In this document: positions 24,598 through 38,922 of the stretch, in pieces
How positions within the stretch are numbered: position 1 is the first letter of the stretch
Layout: every line of letters begins with the position of its first letter
Assembly (NCBI GenBank): GCA_025084515.1
Contig: JAJAGP010000048.1
Coordinates: 243,501 to 307,500, forward strand
Reading direction: 5' to 3'
DNA from: Ancistrus triradiatus
Taxonomy: Eukaryota > Chordata > Actinopteri > Siluriformes > Loricariidae
DNA: 64,000 nucleotides
Notes under the pieces: generated by a model
Database searches by the model: none
Told to the model about the DNA's origin: nothing
The model's input: only the letters and a program-made list of their open reading frames with translations
Made by a program: the position numbers and the translations under genes

Positions 24598-26375
24598 AGC
24601 GGATACCTTTTAGTTGAAGATTTTTGAGAGATGGAGAAGATGAACCGAACCTTTTGTAACAGAGGTTTCTAGATTTGCAACGCCTTGAAGACCTTTACTT
24701 CTTTTTTTTCTTTTTTCTTTTTTTTTCTTAGTGAGAAACACTAGCTGTAGATTGACTTATACGATTAAAAAGCAAGAACTATTTCTAAATCAGGAAGGTT
24801 AAAATTGTTACTAAATATACTTGTGTACACCATTATTTGAATGAACAATTTCCGGGCTCCTTTTTGGGTAACCGAGCTGTTTTTCGTTGTTGTTTTTTTT
24901 TCTATTCTTCATTTTTAATCCACATGACCAAAAGGAAACCCGGAGTTGTGACATTTCAGCAATCGCAATATAATCTATTTTTTCTAGTTCTGTTGCAATA
25001 AATCGTACAGACGGGCTTAGCAGTCTTGAATCTATTCTTTTGTTTTGTTCTCGTCATAAAATGTTTTAAGGATGTGTAAAAAAAAAAGTTTTCTTTTCCT
25101 TTTTACATAAAGCAATTTTAATTCAGTGTGATAAAAAACTGTGATATTTTGTTACAGGACAAATGTGCTCTTTTGTTACACAATATGATGAGTGATGTTG
25201 GCAAATGGCAGTCGATTCCTAATTTAATTCCTCTTGTGTTTTGTATTCTGTTTTTCATTGTCATTTTATTGTACTCTGGTTTAAAAAAGGTGCAATATCT
25301 TATTTCATATTTGAAACAAAGATGGATTTCTAATATTTTCACAGATGTTTAACGTGTAGGTCTTAGAATTTTTTTTTTTTTTTTTTTTTTTTTGTAGTAG
25401 TATGGAAATGTAATGGCTAATTTTTTATGACCTGATCTGATATGGGGATATGGGGGGGGGTCTTATGTATTGTGAGTTTATTGCCTTTGCTATCTTGTAA
25501 AACTATGTATGTACACTCAAGATACTTGACTAAATACTTTATTTAAATATATATATATATAAAATTAAAAATCAAAGACTTTTTTTCTTCATGGAGACAT
25601 TTTGCAGGAAAACTGTCCGTGTTTTTCTGTTCTGTTCATACTGAAATTTTTTTTGCAAAGATGGTGAATGTGTAATTTGAAATTTGATGTTGCATCTTGA
25701 TGTTATGGACAAAATAATGAAAGCTGATAGGTTTTTATGTATGTTCTGTACTTATGACCCATTCAAGACTGCTAAGCCTCCAGATCCTATGTGTATTAAT
25801 TGTAGTTTTTTATATTCTTAAGTATTAAGATCAAAGTCGTCTTATTTGGTACCAGCCGGCTCCCCGAGGCCCCCCGCCAGTACACACTGTGGACTCGCGT
25901 GTAGTCCGATGCTAATAACGCTTTAAGTAATTATTTTTCTTTCTGCTCTGTGTGATCTAATATATGTATGGTTGATTAGTTATGAATCGAGTCTAGTATT
26001 AACTTCATTGCTTAATGACAAAGGGATATTATAATTTCAGATGTTTAATTTTAGTGTTTTGGTTGTTCTTTTTGTTTTTTTTGTTTTGTTTTTCTCTTTC
26101 CTCCCTCATGTGTACAGGTAACCGTGTATTAAAATCATCAAAAGACTACTTTTTTGTGTTTTTCTTTAGCGTTTTGCTTCTTCGGTTTCTCTGTAAGGCA
26201 TTCCCGCTTTCAGATCCTCAACGAAGGGCTGCTTTACGTGAAACTGGACCTGGAACACGACTGTGTGAATCATGAATCACTTTGTATCAAGAGGTGTGTG
26301 AAGAAGATATTTTCTATGAGACATTATTATAGTCTTTAACAGTTAAAATAAATGGCTCACATTACGTTGTTGTTA
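24598..26375 (+). other. fubp3: fubp3 3' untranslated region
   Basis: After the stop codon at 24595-24597 comes about 1.8 kb of T-rich sequence without coding signal. It includes a T tract of over 20 bases near 25370-25393 and a short AT repeat at 25546-25560. Candidate poly(A) signals include AATAAA at about 24999 and at 26347-26352, so short and long 3' ends are possible. The exact cleavage site is not visible. Confidence 0.55.
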
Positions 26376-26745
26376 AGATGTGGTGTATTTATGTACTGCT
26401 CTGGTTTTGTAGAGGTTTTGTTTAAACATGAATTTCAGTCCAATTCCTTTGGTTTTATTGTCACAAAATCCTGATTTTAAGATGTCACCTAGGTTGCCAG
26501 AATTTCGTCATGTTTTAGTTTAACTCTGGTGGATTATTGCTGGTCCTTTACTGGTGATGTTTTACTGTTCATATTGGAAATCCCACAAAATTATATTCAT
26601 TTATGCAAGCACATTTCTTTACTGAACGTTTCACACGGTGCTGCAATTAAACTCTTAAATCGTTGCATGCAAGTAGAAATTGTAGAAATTTTGGATCTTG
26701 TTCACAATGCATGTAAATCATCACAAATGTAGCACAAATGAATAC

Positions 26746-27316
26746 CGTATTTTTTGGACTATAAGGCGCACTTAAAATCCTTTAACTTCTCAAAAATCGA
26801 CAGTGCGCCTTAAAATGCGGTGCGCCTAATGTATGAATTAATTCTGGTTGTGCTTTCTGACCAAGAACCGTTGTAGATGGTACACGGCGCTCATAAATCT
26901 GTCAAAATGTTTTAGCACGGCCTTGGTAAGTTACGAAGCTTACGGCAACCGTAGTGCACAGCATCACTGAGTAATACGGTATGTGCTTCAGCATTAGGGT
27001 ACGTGCATTCATTCATTCATTTTCGAAGCGGATTTCAAACCCAACGCTATCGGTCACGCAGTACAACATGGACATAGAGCAGCTGCGAGAGAATTCAACA
27101 TTAACGAATCAATGGTACGGAAGTGGAGGAAGCAAGAAGGCGCCCTGCGCCAGGTAAAGACCAAACTGAGCTTCCGACGGAACTTGAGAGTTTTGTTTCA
27201 TTTCATGCGTCTTATAACCCGGTGCGCTTTATGTATGAAAATTGATCCGCTAGCAGTCGATCGTTGATATTGCGTCTTATAATCCGGTGCGCTTTATGGT
27301 CTGAAAAATACGGTAG
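26746..27316. mobile_element. pogo-like MITE, copy 1
   Basis: The left end ACCGTATTTTTTGGACTATA then AGGCGCAC is mirrored at the right end by GTGCGCTTTATGGTCTGAAA then AATACGGTA; internal copies of the GGTGCGCC motif occur. A short remnant at about 27060-27160 reads like the helix-turn-helix part of a pogo/Tigger transposase (EFNINESMVRKWRKQEGAL). It lies just after the fubp3 3' end. Confidence 0.85.
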
Positions 27317-28626
27317 TATTTAAATTCTGTTTTTGATCACATGGGGGACCAGCTCTTCACGGCTGCAACACCTGGATTTAAAAGACTGATTTTTATTTCT
27401 GTTTATAATTGTTTTTTTTATTGTTACAAAAAGTAATCAAAAGGCCATTGATTGTATGGTCGTTGAACAGCTCTTGTCTAAAATGGTTCAAGTAAAGAAA
27501 CGGCAACGTTTTGTATGCTGAATATTTTAGACCGAAAACAGGGAGGGCAGAGGGAAAAGAGACTGATGGTTTTTCCTGAAAAAGGTTAATGTCAGGTTGG
27601 GACAATGAACGAAGACGAAACGCAGATGGCAAACAAACTGATCTTGGGGAACAATGGCTTGAACTTTTATGTCACATGAGAGTGTAAAACTGATGTGACT
27701 ACGTAGGGATCTTCGACCCCTCAGAGCAATTTCAGCATGTGTGTTTTGGACAAACTTGCGCTCTCCATTAAAGAAACTTTAAACACCATCAAGGTTTTTG
27801 AATAGCAGAGGTTCAGGAATTAAGTAATTGGGAGTCAGGTGAGGGGAGTTTGATGCAGTTGGTTGTGCAGGGCTGTGCCACCATTTAAGATTTATTGTAA
27901 ATGGTGATCAGACCTTGATATTCAACCTTCTCTCAACTGCCCCAAAGGTTTTCACATCACCGTTCCTGGGCTCCATTACTAAGCAACTCGTGACTGTCCA
28001 AGACCTCAGCAATCCACCTTCTCTCAGACACTGCCAATTGTGCCTGTGTAACAGCCAGGCAGGCCAGGGGCTGCATGTAGACTTGAATTTCTTAATCGTA
28101 ATAAAATATTTACACTACATGATCTGAGCGATGGGACAACGCTTGTGATGTAAACTGTGATGGCTCTTTTTTTCTTTTGTCTGTATGCTAAACTCGTTGT
28201 TCAGATAAGATTTCATCCCACATGAGCCTTCTGTGTTCCTGCTATTCCCAGACACGGATTGTGGAACTGTTTGCCTCCAGGATGTCGAACTTGTGTGTGT
28301 TCTCTCATGTTTGTGAAATGTATGCCTGTGCACTGTCGTGCTCTTGTGTAGGTTGTAGTTCTGGAGCTATGACGAGAAGAAATTGGTAAAGTGAACTGCG
28401 CCTCGTGTTCTTTCTGATTGAGATCAGATGGAGAGTGAATATGGATGTACCTGAAATACTCGCTCATTTTACAGCGCTGCGATTCTTCCGCTCATGCTGC
28501 CTTACATCTGAAGATACTTTTATCCAACATGGTTCAAGATGTGTTGGTTATGCAGGCCTGCAGATGCAAGGAAAGTCGTTCGTTCCATGTGGTGTAACCG
28601 AATTTCTGCATTACTTGCTTATGTTA

Positions 28627-28830
28627 AGTCAAAGTCAGATTAGTTTTGATAGCGCTTTTTACAATGGAGCATTGTCTCAAGGCATATTTACAATATTCTA
28701 TTATCTAAGTCCAATCCCAAACTGAGCAAGCCTAGGCCAGCAGTAGGAGGGGGAAAAACCCTAAATGTTATAAGGAAGGAACCTTGGGGGAACCAAAACT
28801 CAGAGACCAAACCTGCTTGGGTGGCTTAGA
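28627..28830 (-). mobile_element. LINE 3' tail fragment
   Basis: TAGCGCTTTTTACAATGGAG then CATTGTCTCAA is the reverse complement of the tail at 51531-51590. It continues into CCCAAACTGAGCAAGCCTAG and AAAAACCCTAAA, also matched inverted there. Confidence 0.8.
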
Positions 28831-28984
28831 TATAAGTAAGACTTTCTTACCAGCATCAACACAACCAGATTGTCTCTGTTTGTAGACTTGTAATGAACTG
28901 ATGAACAGCAGATCTTGTGACTGCTGCTCAGTATTTATTCTGCTAAGCTGCTCTGAGATATTTCAGTCCGATGTGGTTTGCTTA

Positions 28985-29560
28985 CTTAAGCACAGCTTAA
29001 TTCATGGCTAGTCCACCACCGTGGTGACCTGGGTTTGAGTCAGTGGTTGGGTCAGATGTCCCAAAGACATGATTGGCAGTGTTGCAGTGAGGGAGGGTAA
29101 GCCTGACGGAGGAGTGTTCCCTGGTGCTGACCTCATTTGAGCCCTGAGTGATAGACAGGTGCAACATCCAGGGTATTCGTTTGCCTGCTTTCTGTGAATT
29201 CTGGACCTCCTGCTACATCAACCGGGATAAATCAGGGGGAAAATGGGGGAATTTAATCTCATCTCACTCGTTGGAACACCTGGCGTTTAAAGAAGTCATT
29301 ATGCTCAAGGGCGCTTGGGTGGCACAGCTGTCTAAGAGGCTAGGCCACTATCACGGTGACCTGAGTTTGAGTGCCAACAGTGCCTAGTGAGAACCAGCCA
29401 AAGCCAACACAATCCTGGGCTTCAAACTTTCTTAGCACAGTAATTGTGAAACACTGAGGTTTTGGTTCATCATGTTGTCTCAATGGGCTATTAATCTGAA
29501 GGTTATGAGTTCAAACCCCAGTTCTGCGATGCTCCTTTAGGACCATGTGCCGTGTCCAAG
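28985..29560. mobile_element. tRNA-like SINE-type fragments
   Basis: Three stretches with tRNA-promoter-like boxes: GTGGTGACCTGGGTTTGAGT (about 29021-29040), GGTGACCTGAGTTTGAGTGC (about 29356-29375), and CTGAAGGTTATGAGTTCAAA then CCCCAG (about 29497-29522) after CAATGGGCTATTAATCTG. None folds as a credible complete tRNA by eye, so they are read as SINE heads rather than tRNA genes. Confidence 0.5.
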
Positions 29561-30859
29561 GACGCCTGCGTGGTTCTTTGATTGCGTTAGCTTTGTAGCT
29601 CCAATCCTTCACTAGACGAGCGCTTAAAACGCCAAATGTTTTTGTCTGACCACATTTTGTCTGGCCCGTCCCTTTATGAGCAACAGGATGCTTGCATGGT
29701 AAACAACAGCTTTTGGCGTTTGCAGAAGAAAACTGTCATTCCTGCATAATTTGGTGCGAGTGCCGTCTTTTTTGGCTTTTGTTTTATTCAAAATTGCTTT
29801 GCGTAAATCACTGTACTGATTTCATGCTGCCCACTCGGCCTGAATGTTCCTGTGGACTGGATGGAGGATTTGTGATATTCACATATTCAGTCGTTGCTGG
29901 GCATTTCCATTGAAGATGATATTTAGGCTCAGCAGGGGCCTTCAGTGCCAGAGAAGATCCCCCTCCTGCTGGCAGTCTGCAGCTGGTGCCACATTCAAGC
30001 CTCGAGTTTCCATCCTCTTGTTTATTTCATCCCGTCTGAAAATAAGTCCATGGAGAAATGCAACATGTCTTAGTTGCTTTAATCCCATTTGGGGACTGGA
30101 GGAAAAACCGATGGGCTACCTGCCAGATCCAGACAACACAGGAGGCAGGGTCGTATTTTACATTAAAATTACATTTTTTATGCCTCTGCGCCAGGAATAA
30201 TCTACGATTTAGTCTTAAAAATGTCTGTATAAATCGTATTAACAAATACGTTCGTTAATCTGTCACTGTAATTACTGTCGTTGTCATTTATTACTTGATT
30301 TAATCCGCAAATCCCTGCATGATCAGAACAGTGTATGCATTCAAAATGTAAGGCTTTTTAAACAAGACAGTGAAAACGTTATGTAATGGAATTCAGTATC
30401 TTAATGAAAATGAACCATTTAGGCAGGTTTGTACATTTTCTTTATTTTATTTAAATGCTTTATTCTACCTAACAGCTTCGCTACGTGCCTGTGTGTCACA
30501 GGGAAGGGTCTCAACCCAGGATTCACTCGGCACAGGAAGAGGTACACCTCAGACAGAGTGCCAGTCTCTGGTGGGTTCCATAACTTCACCACCCACGTTG
30601 CAAGCCCTACACTGGATTCAAACCCTTGCTCTCAGGCGCTCTCATTTCTATCAGCTGCCTCTTGTAGATGGAGCTTCTTTGAGAATATTCCGATAATGGG
30701 AGCAGCTCAGTTTCCTTATCCACCATCCAGCCAGGGAGCACTTTCACTACACACCCTTGTCTCTGCCCGGACCATTTCCAGGAGCTTAGCAGGTGGAAAT
30801 TTGTTGTCACAGTACTCATTACATGTCTGGCTACTGACAGCCAGCCATCGTCACCTTTG

Positions 30860-31330
30860 TTTGTAGTGGTGTCATGAACAAAAAACCTGGACTGCTATGG
30901 ACTGGAACCATATCGTCTTTAGCGACAAATCCAGATCCAGTTTCCGACATCAGTCAGGTTAAAAACCTGGCTTTGCTGTGGAGAGACCCACTGCCCCAAC
31001 TACTGGTGTGATGATCTGGGGAGCCATCACGTACAACAGTCGGTCAGTCCTAGTACTGATACAAGGGACACTAACAGTTCAGCGATTGTTGCACTACATC
31101 CTGCAGCCACAAGGGTTCCCAGGAATGTCTCCATTAGATTAGAACGCTTCCTTGGTCTGCCCGATCACCAGATTTATCGCCAAACAAGCATTCATGGGAC
31201 GAGCTGGGCCATCAGTGTCGGGGAAACTATGAGTGTGCAGAATCTACAGGCTTGTAGAGGCATGTCTAACAGTCAACGATCTCTGATCAAGAGGTACGCT
31301 ACCCAAAAGTAGCCTCTGAGAGCCTTTTTA
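30860..31330 (+). pseudogene. Degenerate Tc1-like transposase fragment
   Basis: Across several frames it reads ACTGGAACCATATCGTCTTT AGCGAC (a WNHIVFSDKSR-like first-Asp motif) and later a GVMIWGAI-like motif (GGTGTGATGATCTGGGGAGC). It has stops and frameshifts throughout. No terminal repeats recognised. Confidence 0.65.
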
Positions 31331-33722
31331 TATGGCTGCAGGTGAAGCACTTTTAGGCCCTCTTTTGGCAGGACCCAGTGTCTAGTCAGACCACCCATGT
31401 AATCATTTACATATCTTGCTGTGACAGAACTGCAAGCCGAGTTCTGCAGCAATCGTACATTTCCATGTGGGTATCTGTATTTCCATATCTATCTACTGAC
31501 ACATTTTTGTTGTGAACCTGTGATGATAAGATAAACATCCTCTGTGAATAATGTGGTTGCAGACAGTCGGCTCAGTGGCAGTCGGCTCAGTGATGGCAGT
31601 ACCAGGTTGATATCGGTCGATACTCAGAGCTGTTATATTGATATTGTATCATAAAATGAAGAAATTGCATTGAAGTAAAAAAAGATAGAGATCACAGTTT
31701 TAGCTCTGATATCTTTTGAAAGGAATGTTGTTTTTACCACTGCATGCAATGACAGATACTTTCTTGACAGTTATTCCTATTTAGGCAAATTAGCATTTCT
31801 CTCATCAGATTTGCTTGATATTGAGCTCATGCTTCTTTAATGCTGTGCGCTACATAGTGGACAAGTCATGTTGGATACCAAGCAACGAGGCCAGTTCCCT
31901 CATTTTAATCGTTCACATGAGAGTGCAAGTGCATCAGATTGTCTTCATGGACAAAAAAAAATAAAAAACAACCGTGCAAGATTGATTTGAGACACTTCTC
32001 ATGCTGTGAATGAAGAGAAGGACAGGATAAAGATGTCCAGTGAGAAAGTGCTTCTTTTAGCCATTCTATCCATCCTGGAAAACAGAGAGCAGCTCAAGAG
32101 AGCCGACAAAAAGCTGCACACAAAAAGCTGAGAAGGCCTCATATGAGCCACTATGAATATTAATCCCCTTAGATAGGAGGATAGAGACCGAGAAACGAGA
32201 TTTGGAAGGCAGAACAATGCCAGGAAAGCAGATATAAGTGTAAACACATCACAATTAGCTTGTGTATGAAACGTGCAAATCATGAGAAAATACATGGAAG
32301 AGACTCTCAGGACTCGGGAGAGGTCTCATAATGCCAAAACCACTTCAGTACCTTTCTTTATTTATCCCTTCATAAATTAACCATGGGCAAAACCTGCAAC
32401 GTTTGTGTGAGGGAACTAACCACAGCACAACCACAGTGCATCTCTAAAACGATCGCTCAAAAAGAAGTTAAACCACAGCTCTTCTTAAAATGAATGCATC
32501 ATACTACAGACACAGTGCAGTATTTTATTAGCACAGTGCATCATAGTAAATATAAAGTCTATAACAATAATAGAAGTGCTCATTCAGCACAGCAGCAATT
32601 CACTAGCTTACTGCTCTTGTGACTTAGGGCAATTTTCAGTGGTGTGTTCCTTCCAGCTCTACCATCACGTTCTAGCATGATTGGCTTAGTCTGAGGGAGG
32701 AGAGTCTGTACAGGGGCTCATCCCCTGGCACTAGTTTTCTTACTATTGTTACTGCTTCTGCTATTCAGCACTAAATGGATGAAAACTTAAGCAGTGTGAC
32801 TCTGCAGGTTTATGAAGATCCAGCAGTTGTTCTTCTAGACCTCATTTAATTAATAACCAACTGACAACCTCACAAAAACAAATACAGTCTCTGTTTTCCT
32901 GGATGGAATCCTTCAAATTGCTGCTAAATTCAATCATTTTCAGCTGCAGTTGTAGAGCTTTCCCTCTACTGAATAAAAGGAAAGAAAATCTTTTAAAATC
33001 GCTTAGAAGCCTCAGAAGTTGTTGTGCTTTCAGATTACAAATGTTTGCATTAAACCATTCAGGTTTTGTACTCTGGTTTTGACCCACCTATGATGATCCT
33101 CCACATGAAAAAGTATCGGTGTCACTAAAAAGGTCAATTACACAAAATTAGCAACAGGATTTTCGGAGTTTTCTATTGTTTCTTGTCCATTGCAGAGGAA
33201 TGTGGTGTAATTATTGTCCGTGGTAATCACACAGACGTGTGCAAACGTTTGGACACGCATACAATTAAAGCAGTGTGGGGAACAAACTTAAATATGGCAC
33301 ATTTTTACAACATAATACTTTACTGATGTATAAATAACGGCATGCGCAAAATTTGGGCATCGTTCCTGATGATGCGCTCTGGTTTTTCTAAGGTTTCAGA
33401 ACTTGTCATGTTAATGGTTCATTTGCAGTTTGTTCTTGCCATTTGAGGAAGGGGGTGCACAAACTTATGCATAACGCAGAAAGTAACATTCCACAGGCAA
33501 ATAAGCAGGTCGGAACTATCTAATCTAATCAGGTTATATGAGTGATGGGACCAGCTGATTCATTAAAGTTCTTATTCCTTATTGCACTCTGTCTTGGTCC
33601 AAGCGCACCAGCGCGCGCGCGCCCAGACGCTCCAACAGGGGGTTGGCTGTTACCTTCAAAGGGAACAAGCCCACGAAGGGAGGGGAGACCCATGAAGACC
33701 TCATTAGAAAAGGGACGCAGGC

Positions 33723-33773
33723 GTATAAGAGCCCGCTGGAAGTCTCTCCACCCATTCCTCCGAACACGCCGAC
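33723..33773 (+). promoter_or_regulatory. prdm12: Putative prdm12 core promoter and 5' UTR
   Basis: A TATA-like TATAAGAG at about 33724-33731 lies 45-50 bases before the chosen ATG (33774), in a stretch with a GCGCGCGCGC run at about 33612-33621. It may be a core promoter; a start further upstream is equally possible. Confidence 0.35.
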
Positions 33774-36700
33774 ATGGGCTCGGTGTTTCCCTCCGACGCG
33801 CTCCGGATGAAGTCCGGCTTCAAGTCTCCAGGTCTGTCCCTGTGTGAGATCATCACCTCGGATGTCCTGCACAGCTTTCTGTACGGAAGATGGAGAAACG
33901 TTCTCGGGGATCATCATCTTCATCACCACAATCTTCAGCAGCAGCAGTCGGAAGAGAAGCAGAAGCAGCAGCAGCAGCATCATAATCATCACCCCACCAG
34001 CAAGACAGCGTTCACGGCCGAAGTGCTCGCGCAGTCCTTCTCCGGAGGTACATCCACATTCAGCTCTGTTTTCTTATAGCACCTTTAATAGTGTGTTTTA
34101 TGAATGAGAGATACATGATCGTGTTTATTCGGCATGTGGTTAAACAACAGGCTAAACGTAACCACACATTATTAATGAAGGAATTCATTATAAACCGAAG
34201 TTCAAACTCCAATCAGTGCGCGCTGGACCGGAGGAGAGCTTCACTTTTCATTCTTTTAAATTATTGTAATAGTCGTTAATTAATATGAAGTGTGTAATAT
34301 TTGAATATTGAAGTCTGTAAATGGCATATTGATTAAATAGTTTTAATAGCCAATAACAATAAGAATGTGCTGAAATGTGTTCACTGAATATAGTGAAAAC
34401 TGGAAAGCCATAACAATTCAGTGTAATGATATTAAATGGCTAAAAATAAATCATTTTAGGATGTATTTCAGTATTTTCCTGAACACATTTGAGGCAGGTG
34501 CAGCTGTAAAATGTGTGCATTTATCTAAATTAATGGTTAATGATTAAATGATTAAATTATTGATCCGTGTGCATTTTGCAGGCTCGTTTACACGATTTTT
34601 GAACGAAACAATTGTAAAAGTACGATTTGTATAACGTTTTGTATATGTCTTTTCTTATTTAATTAGGGCTAATTGATTGGCATTATTTAGCCTATTTTAT
34701 TACAATTGATAATTTAAGGACAGTTTTTGTTACTTGTTGTCTTCAGCTTTGACTTTACTGCCTTGTTCTAACACTTGTCAGCCAATTAGATAAACCAGCT
34801 TGAGATCTAAAAACATCAATCTTTTATTGAAAGGTAAATCCATTTGTAAGATTTTAGTCATTTCTAAAAGAGAAGCAACTTAAATCGATTCTGAAATGTC
34901 TCGTGCAGGCTGCATTCAGCCTATTAATGCAGTCATGAATGCATTCATTCTTAAACTGCAGTGCTCTGTAGGTTTTATTATAAAATAATTATCTGTAAAT
35001 AAATGTAAAGCTTTCACATAACCAAATTATTACTGTTGATTAAAAACAGCTCATTTTGTGCATTCATTTGGTTCCTATAACTAAACAGTACAACACAAAT
35101 GCCTCAAGAGGGAATATCATCTGCACATATATGAAAAGTTATTCCAAATCTATGCAGGACCTTAATATCCTCACCTAGTGCTCAAAACAAATGACACCTT
35201 CGATAAGCTTGTGAATCAATAACATAGCAGCATTGGATTCATTCAGAGTTTATTTCTCAGTAAGATTCTTGCAGCCCGAATAATGTAAGAGATGCAGAAA
35301 CAGGCCCTTCAAAGAAAACTTTTTGGTGCCACTGTGAAACTAAAGAATCACCAAAAGTCGCCTCCATTATTCTTCGTTGCACCCAAGAATAAAAACAATA
35401 CCAAACCCAGTAAAAAATCTTTAGGACTCAGAATTGGTTCCGTTTCATTGTGCAGGGGATTTTCTTTTCTTTTTGGTTCAATATTTTCCGTAGGCTATGT
35501 TTAATTTATTCTAGATGTTCGTTCAGTTCTGTCACTTTGGCGTTAGATTTCCACACGTGATGCACACTTTGGCTCTTTTAGTGCACATTTAACCCAGCTG
35601 AACTGGTTTAGTGCACTCCGTTTAGTGTGCATTTACGCACACACCGTGCTGACCAAAGCAGAAAAAGGCAGCAAATGCATTTGGTTAACTTTGTGCTTTG
35701 ACCTGAGAAAGTTTCCACTCGAAAACCTGAGAGAAAAGAGTTTCCTTTCATATGTCCCGGGATTTTTTTCCCTGTATCATTCATCAATCTCAGGAATCTT
35801 TTCCTCCGTTGGCAGCTAATCGGTCCTTTCTCTCCCTCCTTTCTTTCTTTCTCGGTGCTGAAAAGATCGCTGTTCCTCCTCTAATGCACCATGAAGGCCA
35901 TTTCTATCCCCATTCACATCATGTCAGCCATCTAATCGCCTTTTTCTGTGGTTTGTTTGTGAAATTCCCGGGTCTTTTAAACAAGCTCTGGTTTTCATTC
36001 AGAGCACATTTATGGCTACAAAGTTTCTTAAAAGGATAATGAATTTGGAATTAGCCGAGCCCCCCAGTTTTCCAGAGGAGAAGTAATGAATATCGTTGTG
36101 GAGCATGACAAATCGCTGGGCTTTGAGTAAATAGAGGAGCGTTTAACCTCTTTTTAAGGCGTCACGAATAAAAATTCTTCGAGTGTGACATTAAAGAAAT
36201 GTCCTTCATTAAAGATCCTGAACGAATCCGAGAGCGGAGTTTTTTTTTTTTTCACCTTCCCGACATTCAACTGATTTCGATCCGTTTAATTGAATTAAGC
36301 ACGGGAAAATACTCACACATACAGCATATAGCTAGGGGTTTATGACCATGAGCACCTTTAGAAACGAGCATTAATCGAGCCATTAATATGGTGCGTTTAA
36401 TAACTTTTGCGCACTGGGTTTTAGACGAGAGCGGGGTTGGTTTCATCACCACTGGAAGTGATGAAAAGTGTCCTGGTGTGTATCAGCCAACATGTGATTG
36501 CTTCACAACTTACAGTAATGTTTGGCACAATCTTAAAAGTCCCAACATTACAAGATTGAAGGAACCAATATAAATAATCAGAGTTTAAAAATTGAAATGT
36601 GAGGAATCGATGTAATTAATCCCTGGACTATAAGAACATAATACAATGGTATGTAAGCGTTCGTGTGAATTTAGGAGCCACACGGTTTGGTTTTGGTGTT

Positions 36701-38922
36701 TGTGTTTACTGATGGCTTGATTAAGTTAGATTAACAAGAAATATGTTTGCAAAAGTGTGTTTTGTACAGTATAATGCAAATGTTTTTAATCACACTCTTA
36801 CAAAGATCAGGCTTAAATAACTTTAAACCAGTCTGTGTAGTTAAAACGAAGTCAGTAAAGCTGCTGACAGAACATAAAATCACACACACACAAACTTTGA
36901 TAATCATTATTGTATAGCAATATAACAGTTAATCATTTCTGATGAAACTACAATGCCCTGTATCTACAATCTGTACTAAATAAATACACATTTGCGTCTT
37001 CTTCCTCTCTAAAACCACTTTATTAAGAATAGAACGTCTTAAGAAAATGACGATGGTTGGTTCTGTCAATAAATGATTACATCCCTACCCAGCCCTGCGA
37101 TAAGCTGCCCATTCAGACCACGTTTACCCCTGTGCCCTGGGTTCTCTGAGGATATGTACCAGAGCCCACGTAACCCTGTCCATGAAAAGTATTAATTCAT
37201 TACAAACTTAATCAGTATGTATTCATGGTTTGATTTCTCCCTTTTCAGAGGTTCAGAAGTTGTCCAGTTTGGTTCTGCCCAGTGAGGTGATCATCGCTCA
37301 GAGCTCCATCCCTGGTGAGGGTCTGGGAATTTTCTCCAAGACGTGGATCAAAGCTGGCACTGAGATGGGTCCATTCACGGGTCGCCTTCTGTACCCCGAG
37401 CACGTGGACCTGCTTAAGAACAACAATCTGATGTGGGAGGTGAGAAGTTCCAAAATGTACACTACTCCGTTAGTAATGTTCAGCAAGGAGACAGTTTTAG
37501 GTCCTGTCTTGAATTTGGAGATGGTTTCAAGGAAATGGTAAAACCAAAAATGAGAACTGGTCTCATTTGTTCAAATCTAATCCTGTTTATATTGTTTTTG
37601 TGATAATAAACTTACCACATGTGATCATTAAAGGTACAGTCAGTAATTTTTAAGTCAGACCAGTTTTTGCAAATGTATCATCATTTTCTGGAAGTTCAGG
37701 TGTAAAATTCATTCTCTGTGATTCTACATGCTAACTGAATCAAATTGTTTGGCTCACCTCTAATCAATCAGTCACGACAATGAGGCGTGTACTTTACTGT
37801 CAGGAAGGGAGTGTATTCGTTAAGTAGAGCTTAAGTAAGCCTGAGTTAAATCAGGTGTGTTAAAGCTTCCCAAACTTGTCTTTAACCACACTTCTTATCT
37901 ACAATGACGCTGGCAGGTGTTTAACGAAGATGGAACGGTGCGCTGCTTCATAGATGCCAGTCAGGAGGACCAGAGGAGCTGGATGACCTACATCAAGTGC
38001 GCACGAAACGAGCAGGAGCAGAACCTGGAAGTGGTGCAGATTGGCAGCAGCATCTTCTACAAAGCTGTGGAGGTTAGTTAACTTCAATTATATGTAAATG
38101 GGGTCATGTTCACTGCATTTGCATGAGTTCTCCATATAAATGTCGAGATATTCACAGCTTTAAGTGAATGTCATCAATACATTGAAAAGTAACATCATCT
38201 AAACATTCTCAGACTATTAAGTAAAGCTTCAATGAACTGCATGTTCTAAGAATGAGGTTCCCTGAGCCATAAAGTACAAAAAACTCATCTAAAACCCACT
38301 GATATTTATTTGATATTTAATCCTGTAATGGGGGAAGCTTGGTCTGCATCAGTTGACCTTGAGACCAGCCCCATCTCTGATAATCGTTATGACTCGGGAG
38401 CCTCTGATAAGATTGAGCACACATACATATATACATACTGTATATACACTACAGCTACTGGGGGCCAGGAACCCGGCTACTTTCACTTCACTGTCAAGCC
38501 CAGAAGATCTTTTCTAGCACCTTCACAGAGTCCAGTAGTTGTGATCATGTGTATAAGTATGTGTACTCTGTCTCTCCAGAGGCTGCAGAGCCTCAACCCA
38601 CTGGGAATGTGATGCAGACCGGGCGTTCTTTCATTAAGTGTTCACTCTGGACCACTGCTCAATCCTAACCAGAGTGTCTTCATACACCCAGTGCTCCCTG
38701 TATAAGCTCTGAATGCACCTCAGGATAAAATCTCCTAATGAAGAGGCATCGGTAAATGAGCTATAGAGAAGTCATTTAATTTCTGAACTTTTCAGACAAT
38801 TCCTCCTGACCAGGAGCTGTTGGTTTGGTACGGGAACTCACACAACACCTTTCTGGGCATCCCTGGTGTCCCTGGTACTGAGGATGAGCATCAGAAAAGG
38901 AACAGGAACGGTAAGTTTGATA

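Larger units (their letters stand above)
26400..33700. other. Intergenic region between fubp3 and prdm12
   Basis: Apart from the pogo-like MITE, the LINE tail, the SINE-like pieces and the Tc1 remnant listed separately, I see no supported gene here. 31,400-33,500 is AT-rich with no recognisable feature. Confidence 0.6.

Noticed and set aside
29484..29550. tRNA gene candidate
   Set aside because: It has a B-box-like TGAGTTCAAACCCCAG but no convincing cloverleaf; better read as a SINE head.
33542..33992. Open frames of 101 and 137 residues over the prdm12 first exon
   Set aside because: Frame and strand shadows; only the frame starting at 33774 matches PRDM12 and splices on.
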